From Calditrichaceae bacterium (GTDB lineage: Bacteria; Calditrichota; Calditrichia; Calditrichales; Calditrichaceae), in the NCBI GenBank assembly GCA_024763405.1, contig JANTFQ010000112.1, positions 1 through 7,385 on the forward strand: a stretch of 7,385 bases of DNA. Direction: 5' to 3'. The position numbers and the translations under genes were made by a program. Each line of letters starts with the position of its first letter. Position 1 is the stretch's first letter. The notes under the pieces are model-generated. The model searched no databases. It was given only the letters and a program-made list of their open reading frames with translations, and was not told where the DNA came from. Of this stretch, positions 1 through 6,079 are shown in pieces.

Positions 1-378
1 GTAGCCATTTGTCCGGTTCCCGGACCGGAGACCATTATGGGTTCAACCCGTTTAAAAGCAGCCACTGCTCAAAAAATGGTTTTGAATATGCTGACCAGTG
101 TTTCGATGATTAAGCTGGGAAAAGTATATGAAAATATGATGATCGATTTGCAGCAGAACAACTTGAAACTGGTTGAACGATCAAAAAAAATAATTATGAT
201 TGCGGCCGACGTAAGTTACGAAGATGCGGGGCGTTGTTTAAACGACGCGGAGGGGCACGTGAAAACCGCGATTTTTATTGCGCTTACCGGTGAAACAGTT
301 CAGGCGGCTAAAAGCTATCTTGATAAAAACGAGGGCTTTCTAAAAAAAGCTTTAAACGATTGGAGAGCGGGCAAATAG
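1..378 (+). CDS. murQ: N-acetylmuramic acid 6-phosphate etherase, C-terminal part (5' end outside window)
   Basis: MurQ cleaves the D-lactyl ether of MurNAc 6-phosphate to give GlcNAc 6-phosphate and D-lactate, a cytoplasmic step in peptidoglycan recycling. The frame is open from base 1, so the ATG at 37 is internal. About 125 residues remain of a family usually near 300. Seen directly: the family signature GPETIMGSTRLKAATAQK, then LNML and the LGKVYENMMIDLQ stretch that closes the SIS sugar-isomerase fold. After it comes the small helical C-terminal domain (about residues 65-120) with the pattern D-x-x-x-x-EDAGRCLNDAEGHVKTAI. The catalytic glutamates known from E. coli MurQ lie upstream and cannot be checked. 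The nearest relative by function is the glucokinase regulatory protein family, but the length and ending fit MurQ. Stop is TAG at 376-378. I see no convincing terminator after it. Confidence 0.93.
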   Translation, partial: VAICPVPGPETIMGSTRLKAATAQKMVLNMLTSVSMIKLGKVYENMMIDLQQNNLKLVERSKKIIMIAADVSYEDAGRCLNDAEGHVKTAIFIALTGETVQAAKSYLDKNEGFLKKALNDWRAGK

Positions 379-438
379 CGAAGGGTGTACAAATGCCCAC
401 CTCGAAAAACTTGGGATTTAATTTCGCTTTTAATAAAT

Positions 439-459
439 TATAATGTTTCACAGAAACAT
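439..459 (+). promoter_or_regulatory. possible promoter -10 with overlapping inverted repeat, upstream of antiporter operon
   Basis: The 379-497 spacer contains a perfect TATAAT at 439-444. The best -35 at proper spacing is poor (TTTAAT at 417-422, 16-bp spacer), and no TG extension is present, so promoter strength is uncertain. Directly overlapping the -10 is a perfect 7-bp inverted repeat, ATGTTTC (443-449), a 3-base centre, then GAAACAT (453-459). It covers the expected transcription start and has no T-tract, so it fits an operator or leader hairpin better than a terminator. The promoter assignment is inferred from its position about 50 bp before the first antiporter gene. Confidence 0.33.
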
Positions 460-497
460 CTCCGGTGCCGTAAGTCGTAATAATTGATTGGTTTTTT

Positions 498-1670
498 ATG
501 ACATCTCTGCTGAGTATAGTTGTTCTTGTCCTGTTGGCCTATACCGGATCGCGCTTCATTCTTAAATGGAAAATTCAAAATACCTTTCTTAAAAGCATTG
601 CCTTTACGGGAATTATTTATATCACTCTCGGTTATTTGCTAAGCTCAAAGGCTTTAAATATTGTTACGGTCGAAATAACCGAACAGTTGAAAATTGTTTT
701 TGCACTGGTTCTGGGATGGGCCGGCTTCTTAATTGGATTACAAACCAAATTTTCCGGACTTAAACGGTTTCCTGTAAAATACTACCGTTATTCAGCACTT
801 GGTTTTTTAATTGGATTTGCGGTCACTTTTTTACTTTTATATGGCATCCTGAATAAATGGCTGCTTTACACAATAGATTTTCACAGCCTTTTGATACTCT
901 CCCTTGCCGGTGCCGTGACCTCTCCCATAATGGTCGCCGTTGTGGTGCGGGACCACCGTGTACAAGCCCGTTTATCACACCTGCTTCAATTCAATGCGGC
1001 CTTCGATAATTTGCTGGGCGTCTTAATGATAGGTATTATCGTGCTGGCGAATGCCTTTCTGGTGCAGGATTCCGTTTATTTAACGGTCTTGCACGGCATA
1101 ATTGTTTTGGCCGTATCTATTGTTGCAGCGGGGATCTATGCCAGTCTGACAAAAGAAAAAATATCGGCTGAAGAAAACTTTTTATATGTTATTGGACTCT
1201 TATTATTTGTAGTCGGAAGCGCCCTCTATTTTGGAATGAGTATTTTACTGGCGTCTATGATTTTTGGAATAGTGACAGCAAATATCTCCGGCGATACCCG
1301 CAGGCTTTACCAAAACATTCAGCAGTTAGAAAAACCAATGTATATTCTCCTGCTTATTTTTGCGGGTTTAAATCTACACTTAGATGTTAATTATACACTG
1401 CTGTTTCTCTTTTTTTTAGTACATATTTTTGCAAAACTAATTGCGGAATATACGGCAAACTATTCTCTCGGCAGAGAAGAACGCCACGAAGGCTGGCTGG
1501 GATTCGGAAATATCGGAATGGGGGGATTATCGCTGGCAATAATTCTGGATTTTAATCTGATTTATGGTGGTCCGTTTCCCGAGTTGCTGCTTATCATTAT
1601 TACAGCTCTTTTCTTTCAGGATGGAATCGCGCTTCAGTATTTGGAAAAACGGTTGATAAAGGAAAAATGA
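498..1670 (+). CDS. cation:proton antiporter-like membrane protein (CPA superfamily), first of pair
   Basis: The predicted 390-residue protein is almost entirely hydrophobic, with roughly 12-13 membrane segments and no cytoplasmic RCK/TrkA-type C-terminal domain. It resembles the membrane core of monovalent cation:proton antiporters, which exchange Na+ or K+ for H+ across the inner membrane. Supporting features are an interrupted-helix motif GAVTSPIMVAVVV (about 138-150), a following helix with FNAAFDNLLGV in which D170 occupies the place of the family's ion-binding Asp, a basic residue in a late helix (K313 in FAKLIAEY), and GNIGMGGLSLAIILD (337-351). The residue before D170 is Phe, not the Asn or Asp usual in CPA1 and CPA2. 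The ATG at 498 is chosen because it begins the first hydrophobic helix; no clear Shine-Dalgarno precedes it. It overlaps the next antiporter gene by 4 bp (ATGA), implying translational coupling. Ion specificity cannot be read from the sequence. Confidence 0.8.
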   Translation: MTSLLSIVVLVLLAYTGSRFILKWKIQNTFLKSIAFTGIIYITLGYLLSSKALNIVTVEITEQLKIVFALVLGWAGFLIGLQTKFSGLKRFPVKYYRYSALGFLIGFAVTFLLLYGILNKWLLYTIDFHSLLILSLAGAVTSPIMVAVVVRDHRVQARLSHLLQFNAAFDNLLGVLMIGIIVLANAFLVQDSVYLTVLHGIIVLAVSIVAAGIYASLTKEKISAEENFLYVIGLLLFVVGSALYFGMSILLASMIFGIVTANISGDTRRLYQNIQQLEKPMYILLLIFAGLNLHLDVNYTLLFLFFLVHIFAKLIAEYTANYSLGREERHEGWLGFGNIGMGGLSLAIILDFNLIYGGPFPELLLIIITALFFQDGIALQYLEKRLIKEK

Positions 1671-2956
1671 AAAAAGCCCTTATAATCAGTTTACTTTTTG
1701 CGCTCTCCTTTGGAATGAAAGTAATCCTTCCGGAAGGAAAGTCTTTGGATGCAGACGCCGCGCTGGTATTGGGAATGGTGCTGATAACAGCATATCTCTT
1801 TGCGCTTTTACTAAAACAGCTAAAGCTTCCGCGTCTGACCGGCTATATGCTGCTTGGTCTTGCGGTCGGTCCGGCCGGATTAAATTTTTTATCGTACGAT
1901 TTGCTTCACCAACTGCATTTTCTGGAAGAGCTTGCCCTTTCTTTTATTGCCCTTACGGCGGGGGGAGAGTTTGACTATAGGCGGATAAAGAAATTTATTA
2001 AAAGTGTTGTATCGCAATTGTTGGGGCAGATAACGTTTGTCTTTATCGGTCTTTTGGCGCTATTATGGGTGTTTGCCGGATATTTACCGTTCTTAAAAGA
2101 TCTTGAATCCGATATGCTGTTCGGGTTTTCCATCCTGTTTGCCGCAACGGCGCTTTCCAAATCTCCGGCGGCTACGATCGGAATAATCACCGAGCTGCGT
2201 GCAAGGGGATATGTAACGGAACGGGTTTTGTCCATAACCATTTTAAAATCAATTACGCTGGTCATTATTTTTCCGTTAATCATTACCTGGGCAAAATTTT
2301 ATCTGGTTCCGGAAACGTCTATAAACACGGAACTGTTGATAACGGTTGCCACACAGATTTTCGGATCAATTTTCTTTGGGGCTGCAATTGGAGTGATAAT
2401 AATTCTTTATCTGAAATATGTGGATATGGAACAGGGTTTGTTTTTACTGGGTACCGCAATCGTAATTGTCGAGTTTACAACAATGTTAAATATGGAAGTG
2501 CTGCTCACCTCCATCGTAGCAGGAATTGTGGTGGAAAACTTTTCGAAAAAAGGGCAGGCGCTTATCGAAAATATTGAAAAAAGTTCACTGCCGCTTTATA
2601 TCATTTTCTTTGGTTTCGCTGGTGCCGGTCTGCATATAGACGCCATCTTAGAGGCGTTTGTATTAACATTGGTCCTGGTCGTTTTCCGAATGGTTTTTTT
2701 ATATTTTGGTAATTATGTGGGTGCTGTTTTAGCCGGCGAAAAAAAGATTGTTAAAAATATTTCCTGGATGGGGTATATCGGACAGGCCGGAATCGCGGTT
2801 GGGCTGGGTACAATTATCGAAAAAACATTTCCCGGTCCAATCGGCAGCAGCTTTAAAACAATTTTAATTGCCAATGTTGTGATAAATGAATTAATTGGAC
2901 CGATAATGTTTAAATATCTGTTGCTTTACGCAAAGGAATCAACAAACGATGACTAA
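1667..2956 (+). CDS. Kef-type/Na+:H+ antiporter-like membrane protein, second of pair, ion-site Asp apparently replaced
   Basis: This 429-residue polytopic protein is clearly of the CPA2 antiporter type. Features in order: N-terminal LPRLTGYMLLGLAVGP (54-69), FIALTAGGEFDYR (93-105), the interrupted-helix motif ATALSKSPAATIGIITE (160-176) followed by LRARGYVTERVL (177-188), VENFSKKGQALIENIE (289-304), SSLPLYIIFFGFAGAGLHID (306-325), R341 in a late helix, and GYIGQAGIAVGLG (369-381). There is no RCK/TrkA domain. Relatives carry an Asp after VLK or FQ in the helix following the SKSP motif; here the stretch reads TILKSITLVI, with Ser195 at that place. Transport may therefore be lost, altered or dependent on the partner protein. 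The start ATG lies in the ATGA overlap with the upstream antiporter gene, with AAAGGA just before it. It overlaps the downstream hydrolase by 8 bp. Membership in the fold is confident; activity and substrate are not. Confidence 0.85.
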   Translation: MKKALIISLLFALSFGMKVILPEGKSLDADAALVLGMVLITAYLFALLLKQLKLPRLTGYMLLGLAVGPAGLNFLSYDLLHQLHFLEELALSFIALTAGGEFDYRRIKKFIKSVVSQLLGQITFVFIGLLALLWVFAGYLPFLKDLESDMLFGFSILFAATALSKSPAATIGIITELRARGYVTERVLSITILKSITLVIIFPLIITWAKFYLVPETSINTELLITVATQIFGSIFFGAAIGVIIILYLKYVDMEQGLFLLGTAIVIVEFTTMLNMEVLLTSIVAGIVVENFSKKGQALIENIEKSSLPLYIIFFGFAGAGLHIDAILEAFVLTLVLVVFRMVFLYFGNYVGAVLAGEKKIVKNISWMGYIGQAGIAVGLGTIIEKTFPGPIGSSFKTILIANVVINELIGPIMFKYLLLYAKESTNDD

Positions 2957-3713
2957 AAAAACAGAAAATAAAATTCTTCCCGGATTTGAATCGTTGTTCA
3001 TCGAAGGAAATAATACGGGCATCTTATTGCTGCATGGTTTTACCGGCAGTCCTTTTGAAATGAAGGAATTGGGCCTGCGTCTTGCGGAAAAAGGATATAC
3101 CGTTTCCATTCCGTTGTTAAAAGGGCATGGTACGACGCCACGGGATTTAATCGGCTGCAGCTGGTACGACTGGTTTGAAGATGCCAAGACCGCGCTATTT
3201 GAGTTGCGTAAGAAATGCAGCACCGTTATCGCCGTGGGGCTTTCTACGGGAGCAACGCTCGCACTTCATCTATCTGCACATTATCAATTAGAGGGGGTCG
3301 CAGGACTTTCCCCGGCACTCATCCTAAAGAATAAATTTTCTGCATTACTACCTTATATTCCCATTCTTTTTCCGTATCGATATAAAAAAGGCGGGCCCGA
3401 TATTTCGGATGCAAAAATAGCCGCGGAGGCGGCGACCTATCGCAAAACACCGTTAAAAGCAGCGCGGGAAGTGTTAAAACTTTACGCACATTTAAAAATG
3501 GATTTGCCGGAGGTCTATGTGCCGGTTTTGCTCGTGCAGGCCGAAAAAGACCATGTGGTCGACCCCAAAGGGGCGCAGTGGATTTATGACCATATCTCAT
3601 CAAAAGAGAAAAAAATGCTGAAACTTCAAAAATCATTTCACGTTATTACACTTGATGTGGAAAAGAAAATCGTGTTTCGGGAAGTGGAGCGTTTTATTTC
3701 TGAACGATTGTAG
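2949..3713 (+). CDS. Est30-type carboxylesterase / alpha/beta-hydrolase
   Basis: This 254-residue cytoplasmic serine hydrolase has the size and pattern of bacterial Est30-like carboxylesterases and monoacylglycerol lipases, which hydrolyse short to medium acyl esters. Seen directly: oxyanion region LLLHGFTGSP (26-35), LLKGHGTTP (56-64), nucleophile elbow GLSTG with Ser99 (97-101), acid QAEKDHVVD with Asp201 (197-205), and catalytic His231 in SFHVITLDVEK (229-239). The region between about 120 and 185 is the expected cap. The full Ser-Asp-His triad is intact and there is no signal peptide. The start overlaps the antiporter gene by 8 bp, with AAAGGA at 2932-2937 as ribosome site, so it is the third gene of the operon. 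Its link to ion transport is unknown; it could act on membrane lipids or be a passenger. The native substrate cannot be deduced. Confidence 0.9.
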   Translation: MTKKTENKILPGFESLFIEGNNTGILLLHGFTGSPFEMKELGLRLAEKGYTVSIPLLKGHGTTPRDLIGCSWYDWFEDAKTALFELRKKCSTVIAVGLSTGATLALHLSAHYQLEGVAGLSPALILKNKFSALLPYIPILFPYRYKKGGPDISDAKIAAEAATYRKTPLKAAREVLKLYAHLKMDLPEVYVPVLLVQAEKDHVVDPKGAQWIYDHISSKEKKMLKLQKSFHVITLDVEKKIVFREVERFISERL

Positions 3714-3761
3714 TTTTCTGTTTGATTAAAACCGCAAAATTGAGTAAATTCCACGGTTAGA

Positions 3762-3811
3762 AAAACGGGGCCGGATTAAGAAGTTGAACTTTTATTAACG
3801 CAACCCGTTTT
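3762..3811 (+). repeat. 8-bp inverted repeat in the spacer before glgA
   Basis: The 146-bp spacer holds AAAACGGG (3762-3769) and CCCGTTTT (3804-3811), a perfect 8-bp inverted repeat separated by 34 bases. The interior has a small secondary palindrome, AAGTTGAACTT (3781-3791). TATTTATAA follows, a poor T-tract, so an intrinsic terminator for the hydrolase operon is possible but weak. The same region offers a mediocre promoter for glgA: TTGAAC (3784-3789), 18 bp, TTTTAT (3808-3813). In that reading the right arm would overlap the -10. The repeat itself is certain; its role is inferred. Confidence 0.3.
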
Positions 3812-3859
3812 ATTTATAACCTTCTGCCATACTCAAAATATCTATTTCTAAGAGGTAAC

Positions 3860-5338
3860 ATGGATAACTTAAAAATTTTATACTTAGCCAGCGAAGTTTC
3901 ACCTTTTGCCATGGCCGGCGGGCTCGCCGATGTAACCGGCGCTTTGCCCAAAGCCCTGAAAGGATTCAATCATGAAATTCGAATGATGATTCCCAAGTAT
4001 AAATTTATAAATGAACGCAAATATGTTCTGCGCGAGGTTATCCGTCTGCGGGATATTCCGGTTACAGTAAACGGCAGAACCGAAATAGCAAATGTGAAAT
4101 CTGCTTTTTTACCCGACAGTAAAGTCCAGATTTATCTGGTGGATGTGGGTGACTTCTTTTCCCGTCCGGGTATTTATATCGATCCCAAAACAAAAAAGCC
4201 TTATCCGGACAATGCTGAACGGTTTGCTTTCTTTTCAAAAGCAGCCATAGAAACGTTAAAAATTTTATCCTGGCAGCCCAATATCATTCATTGTAATGAC
4301 TGGCAGACATCGTTCACCCCGGTATATTTAAAAACCGTTTATCTGAATGATCCGTTTTTAAAAGGCGTAAAATCTATTTACACGATTCACAACCTTACTT
4401 CTCAGGGTGAATTTGAACCGGAAACCGCCGAAAAAATAGAATATGATCAAAGCCAGGTAAAAGAAGGCGGAATGTTTTATAAGGATGGAAAATTAAATTT
4501 AACCAAGGGCGCTATCCATTTTGCCGATTTTATTACAACCGTATCAGAAACATACGCCAATGAAATTATAGACGATGATTCGATTGGGTTTGGATTCGGA
4601 TCGCTTTTGGATGAAAAAGGGGAAAAGTTCGAAGGCATTTTAAATGGCGTGGATTACAGCGTCTGGAATCCGGAAACGGATAAATTAATTCCACATACTT
4701 TTTCTGCAGAAGATATGTCCGGGAAAGCCGAAAATAAAAAAGCACTTCTTCAGCGCTCCGGACTGGAATACAAAGAAGATGTGCCACTCATCGGAATCAT
4801 CTCCAAAATCACAGAGCAAAAAGGGTTGGACCTCGTGCTGGAAGTTTTGGAAGAATTACTTTCTATGGATGTTCAGATTATTGTGCATGGTGACGGTGAC
4901 CGTAAATTAGTCGAAAAGATTATTGCCAATGGGCAAAAATATCCGGATAAATTTCGAATGAATGTAACCTTTGATGATAAAATGGCGCATTTAATCGAAG
5001 CCGGAGCAGATATTTATTTATCTCCCTCAAAATATGAACCATGCGGACTAAACCAGATTTACAGCCTTAAATACGGTACGATTCCGGTGGTTTCGTCTGT
5101 AGGCGGACTATTTGATACTGTGGATGATTTAGATGAAGACCTCAGCGAGGGAACCGGAATTATTATTGATGAGCTTAGCGGCAAGGGAATTATAAGCGCT
5201 GTAAAACGGGCCATTACCTATTTTAAAGACAAAGAAAAGTGGGCGGAAGTTCAGAAAAGAATTATGCAGGAAGACTTTTCCTGGGAAGTTTCTGCCAAGC
5301 GTTATTTGGATATTTACGAACGGGTTTTGTCCGATTAA
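3860..5338 (+). CDS. glgA: glycogen/starch synthase (GT5 family) with variant substrate motif
   Basis: GlgA extends alpha-1,4-glucan chains, normally from ADP-glucose, in the cytoplasm. Length (492 residues) and both GT-B halves match the family. N-terminal domain: ILYLASEVSPFAMAGGLADV (6-25), HCNDWQTSF (144-152), YTIHNLTSQGEF (174-185), TKGAIHFADFITTVSETYA (215-233), LNGVDYSVWNPETD (261-274). C-terminal domain: IISKITEQKGLDLV (313-326), SPSKYEPCGLNQIYSLKYG (388-406), SSVGGLFDTV (412-421), DFSWEVSAKRYLDIY (472-486). Unusual: Met18 stands where most GlgA have the Lys of K-x-G-G-L (Lys15 in E. coli, an ADP-glucose contact). Lys316 replaces the Arg of S-R-L-T-x-Q-K-G (Arg300 in E. coli), and Ser-Ser replaces the usual Arg-Arg-type pair before the GGL-x-DTV motif. 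Lys321 and Glu393 are kept. The frame is intact. The start has a clear AGAGGT ribosome site at 3851-3856. No glgB or glgC is nearby. Confidence 0.9.
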   Translation: MDNLKILYLASEVSPFAMAGGLADVTGALPKALKGFNHEIRMMIPKYKFINERKYVLREVIRLRDIPVTVNGRTEIANVKSAFLPDSKVQIYLVDVGDFFSRPGIYIDPKTKKPYPDNAERFAFFSKAAIETLKILSWQPNIIHCNDWQTSFTPVYLKTVYLNDPFLKGVKSIYTIHNLTSQGEFEPETAEKIEYDQSQVKEGGMFYKDGKLNLTKGAIHFADFITTVSETYANEIIDDDSIGFGFGSLLDEKGEKFEGILNGVDYSVWNPETDKLIPHTFSAEDMSGKAENKKALLQRSGLEYKEDVPLIGIISKITEQKGLDLVLEVLEELLSMDVQIIVHGDGDRKLVEKIIANGQKYPDKFRMNVTFDDKMAHLIEAGADIYLSPSKYEPCGLNQIYSLKYGTIPVVSSVGGLFDTVDDLDEDLSEGTGIIIDELSGKGIISAVKRAITYFKDKEKWAEVQKRIMQEDFSWEVSAKRYLDIYERVLSD

Positions 5339-5346
5339 GAAATCTT

Positions 5347-5364
5347 CTCCTCGGAGGGGTTTTT
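5347..5364 (+). terminator. short intrinsic-terminator-like hairpin after glgA
   Basis: Eight bases past the glgA stop, CTCCT (5347-5351) can pair with AGGGG (5355-5359), with one G-U pair and a CGG loop, followed at once by TTTTT (5360-5364). The T-tract and position suit termination of the glgA transcript, but the stem is only 5 bp, so efficiency is doubtful. Confidence 0.45.
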
Positions 5365-5376
5365 AATAAAAGAATG

Positions 5377-5385
5377 TGCTAAATA
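5377..5385 (+). promoter_or_regulatory. possible extended -10 promoter for gmhB
   Basis: TG at 5377-5378 followed one base later by TAAATA (5380-5385) fits an extended -10 element. There is no -35 match at the right distance. Transcription from it would start near 5392, which is the first base of the strong hairpin before gmhB. The signal is short and could be chance in AT-rich DNA. Confidence 0.25.
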
Positions 5386-5392
5386 AACTGGA

Positions 5393-5430
5393 AAGCGGGA
5401 TGGTTTTCTAAAGACTGTCCCGCTTGTTTT
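5393..5430 (+). terminator. strong hairpin with T-tract just before gmhB (terminator or attenuator)
   Basis: AAGCGGGA (5393-5400) pairs perfectly with TCCCGCTT (5418-5425). The stem continues inward, GGTTTT against the AAGACT side, to a CTA loop (5408-5410), giving about 15 bp with three G-U pairs. GTTTT follows (5426-5430). This has the form of an intrinsic terminator but ends only 5 bases before the gmhB ATG, so it would either end the glgA transcript or control gmhB expression. The pairing is read directly; the role is inferred. Confidence 0.6.
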
Positions 5431-5435
5431 ATGTT

Positions 5436-6026
5436 ATGAATAAAGCTGTCTTTTTAGACCGGGACGGAACCATTAATGAGGAAATGGGTTATATTAACCA
5501 TATTTCCCGTTTCAGGCTGTTTGATTTTGTCCCGCGGGCCATTAAAATATTAAACGAAGCGGGGTTTATCGTTATTGTTGTTACAAATCAATCCGGTGTT
5601 GCGCGGGGATATTTTGATGAGCAGCTGGTTCGGGAAATACATGAAAGACTGGTAGAAGATCTGAAAATTAAATCAGCCAGAATTGACGGGATTTATTATT
5701 GCCCCCACCACCCGCAAGAAGGACGGGGAGAATATAAAAAAGATTGTCCGTGCCGAAAACCCAAAACAGGGATGATTGATTTAGCGGTGAAGGATCATAA
5801 CATTGACGTAAGTCATTCATTCATGGTTGGGGACAGATACAAAGATATCGTATTTGCAAAAAAAGCGGGACTTAAACCGGTATTTGTGAAAACAGGTTAC
5901 GGTGTGGGAGAATATACATATCAAAGAAATGAATGGAAGGAAGAGCCTTTATTTGTTGCCGAAAACCTTTTGGAGGCTGCCCAATTTATCCGGGATACAG
6001 CGTCTGTATCCGTCTTTTCAGATTGA
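5436..6026 (+). CDS. gmhB: D-glycero-manno-heptose 1,7-bisphosphate 7-phosphatase (HAD family)
   Basis: GmhB removes the 7-phosphate from heptose 1,7-bisphosphate in the cytoplasm, a step towards ADP-heptose (LPS core) or GDP-heptose (other glycans). Numbered from this start (196 residues): HAD motif FLDRDGT with Asp8 and Asp10, VVTNQSGVARG (48-58) with Thr50, Lys108 in CRKPKTGM, and GDRYKDI (132-138) with Asp133. The subfamily zinc site is complete: Cys89 and His91 in CPHHP, then Cys104 and Cys106 in CPC. The HisB N-terminal phosphatase shares these motifs, but there are no his genes here and no HisB dehydratase half. An in-frame TTG at 5424 would add four residues, but it lies inside the hairpin arm, and MNKAVFLDRDGT is the typical family start. 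No Shine-Dalgarno is visible. Which heptose anomer it prefers cannot be told from this sequence. Confidence 0.9.
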   Translation: MNKAVFLDRDGTINEEMGYINHISRFRLFDFVPRAIKILNEAGFIVIVVTNQSGVARGYFDEQLVREIHERLVEDLKIKSARIDGIYYCPHHPQEGRGEYKKDCPCRKPKTGMIDLAVKDHNIDVSHSFMVGDRYKDIVFAKKAGLKPVFVKTGYGVGEYTYQRNEWKEEPLFVAENLLEAAQFIRDTASVSVFSD

Positions 6027-6051
6027 CAGCCAAATAACTATTAATTAAATT
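6023..6051 (+). promoter_or_regulatory. sigma70-like promoter for the lipoprotein gene
   Basis: A consensus -35, TTGACA (6023-6028), overlaps the gmhB stop codon. Exactly 17 bp later is TAAATT (6046-6051), four of six matches to TATAAT. Transcription would begin near 6058, about 22 bases before the lipoprotein ATG. The promoter is inferred from sequence match and position; housekeeping promoters in some FCB lineages have a different consensus. Confidence 0.45.
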
Positions 6052-6079
6052 CAAAATTCTAATTAAAATGTGGATATAT

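Noticed and set aside
37..378. A separate 113-residue gene starting at the ATG at 37
   Set aside because: The MurQ signature begins before this ATG (PVPGPE) in the same open frame, so it is an internal Met of a truncated murQ.
379..410. Terminator after murQ
   Set aside because: GGTG and CACC can pair weakly with a bulged lower stem, but there is no T-tract after it.
1975..2283. Antisense open frame of about 100 codons inside the second antiporter gene
   Set aside because: It lies fully opposite a well-supported gene, has no recognisable domain, and its composition is what a reversed membrane-protein gene gives.
2939..3636. Antisense open frames over the hydrolase gene
   Set aside because: They lie opposite clear catalytic motifs, show no family signature and have no ribosome site or promoter.
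3730..3758. AACCG/CGGTT inverted repeat with inner AATT pairs before glgA
   Set aside because: The arms are only 5 bp with mismatches inside and no T-tract on the + strand; expected by chance in AT-rich spacer.
3860..5338. glgA as a decaying pseudogene because of its changed active-site residues
   Set aside because: The reading frame, length and all other motifs in both domains are intact, so functional divergence is more likely than decay.
5424..5435. TTG at 5424 as the gmhB start
   Set aside because: It lies in the right arm of the strong hairpin and adds FYV before the typical MNKAVFLDRDGT start; ATG at 5436 fits better.
6068..6079. ATG at 6068 as the lipoprotein start
   Set aside because: It adds MWIY ahead of a standard MKK signal peptide; possible but less likely, and neither start has a Shine-Dalgarno.
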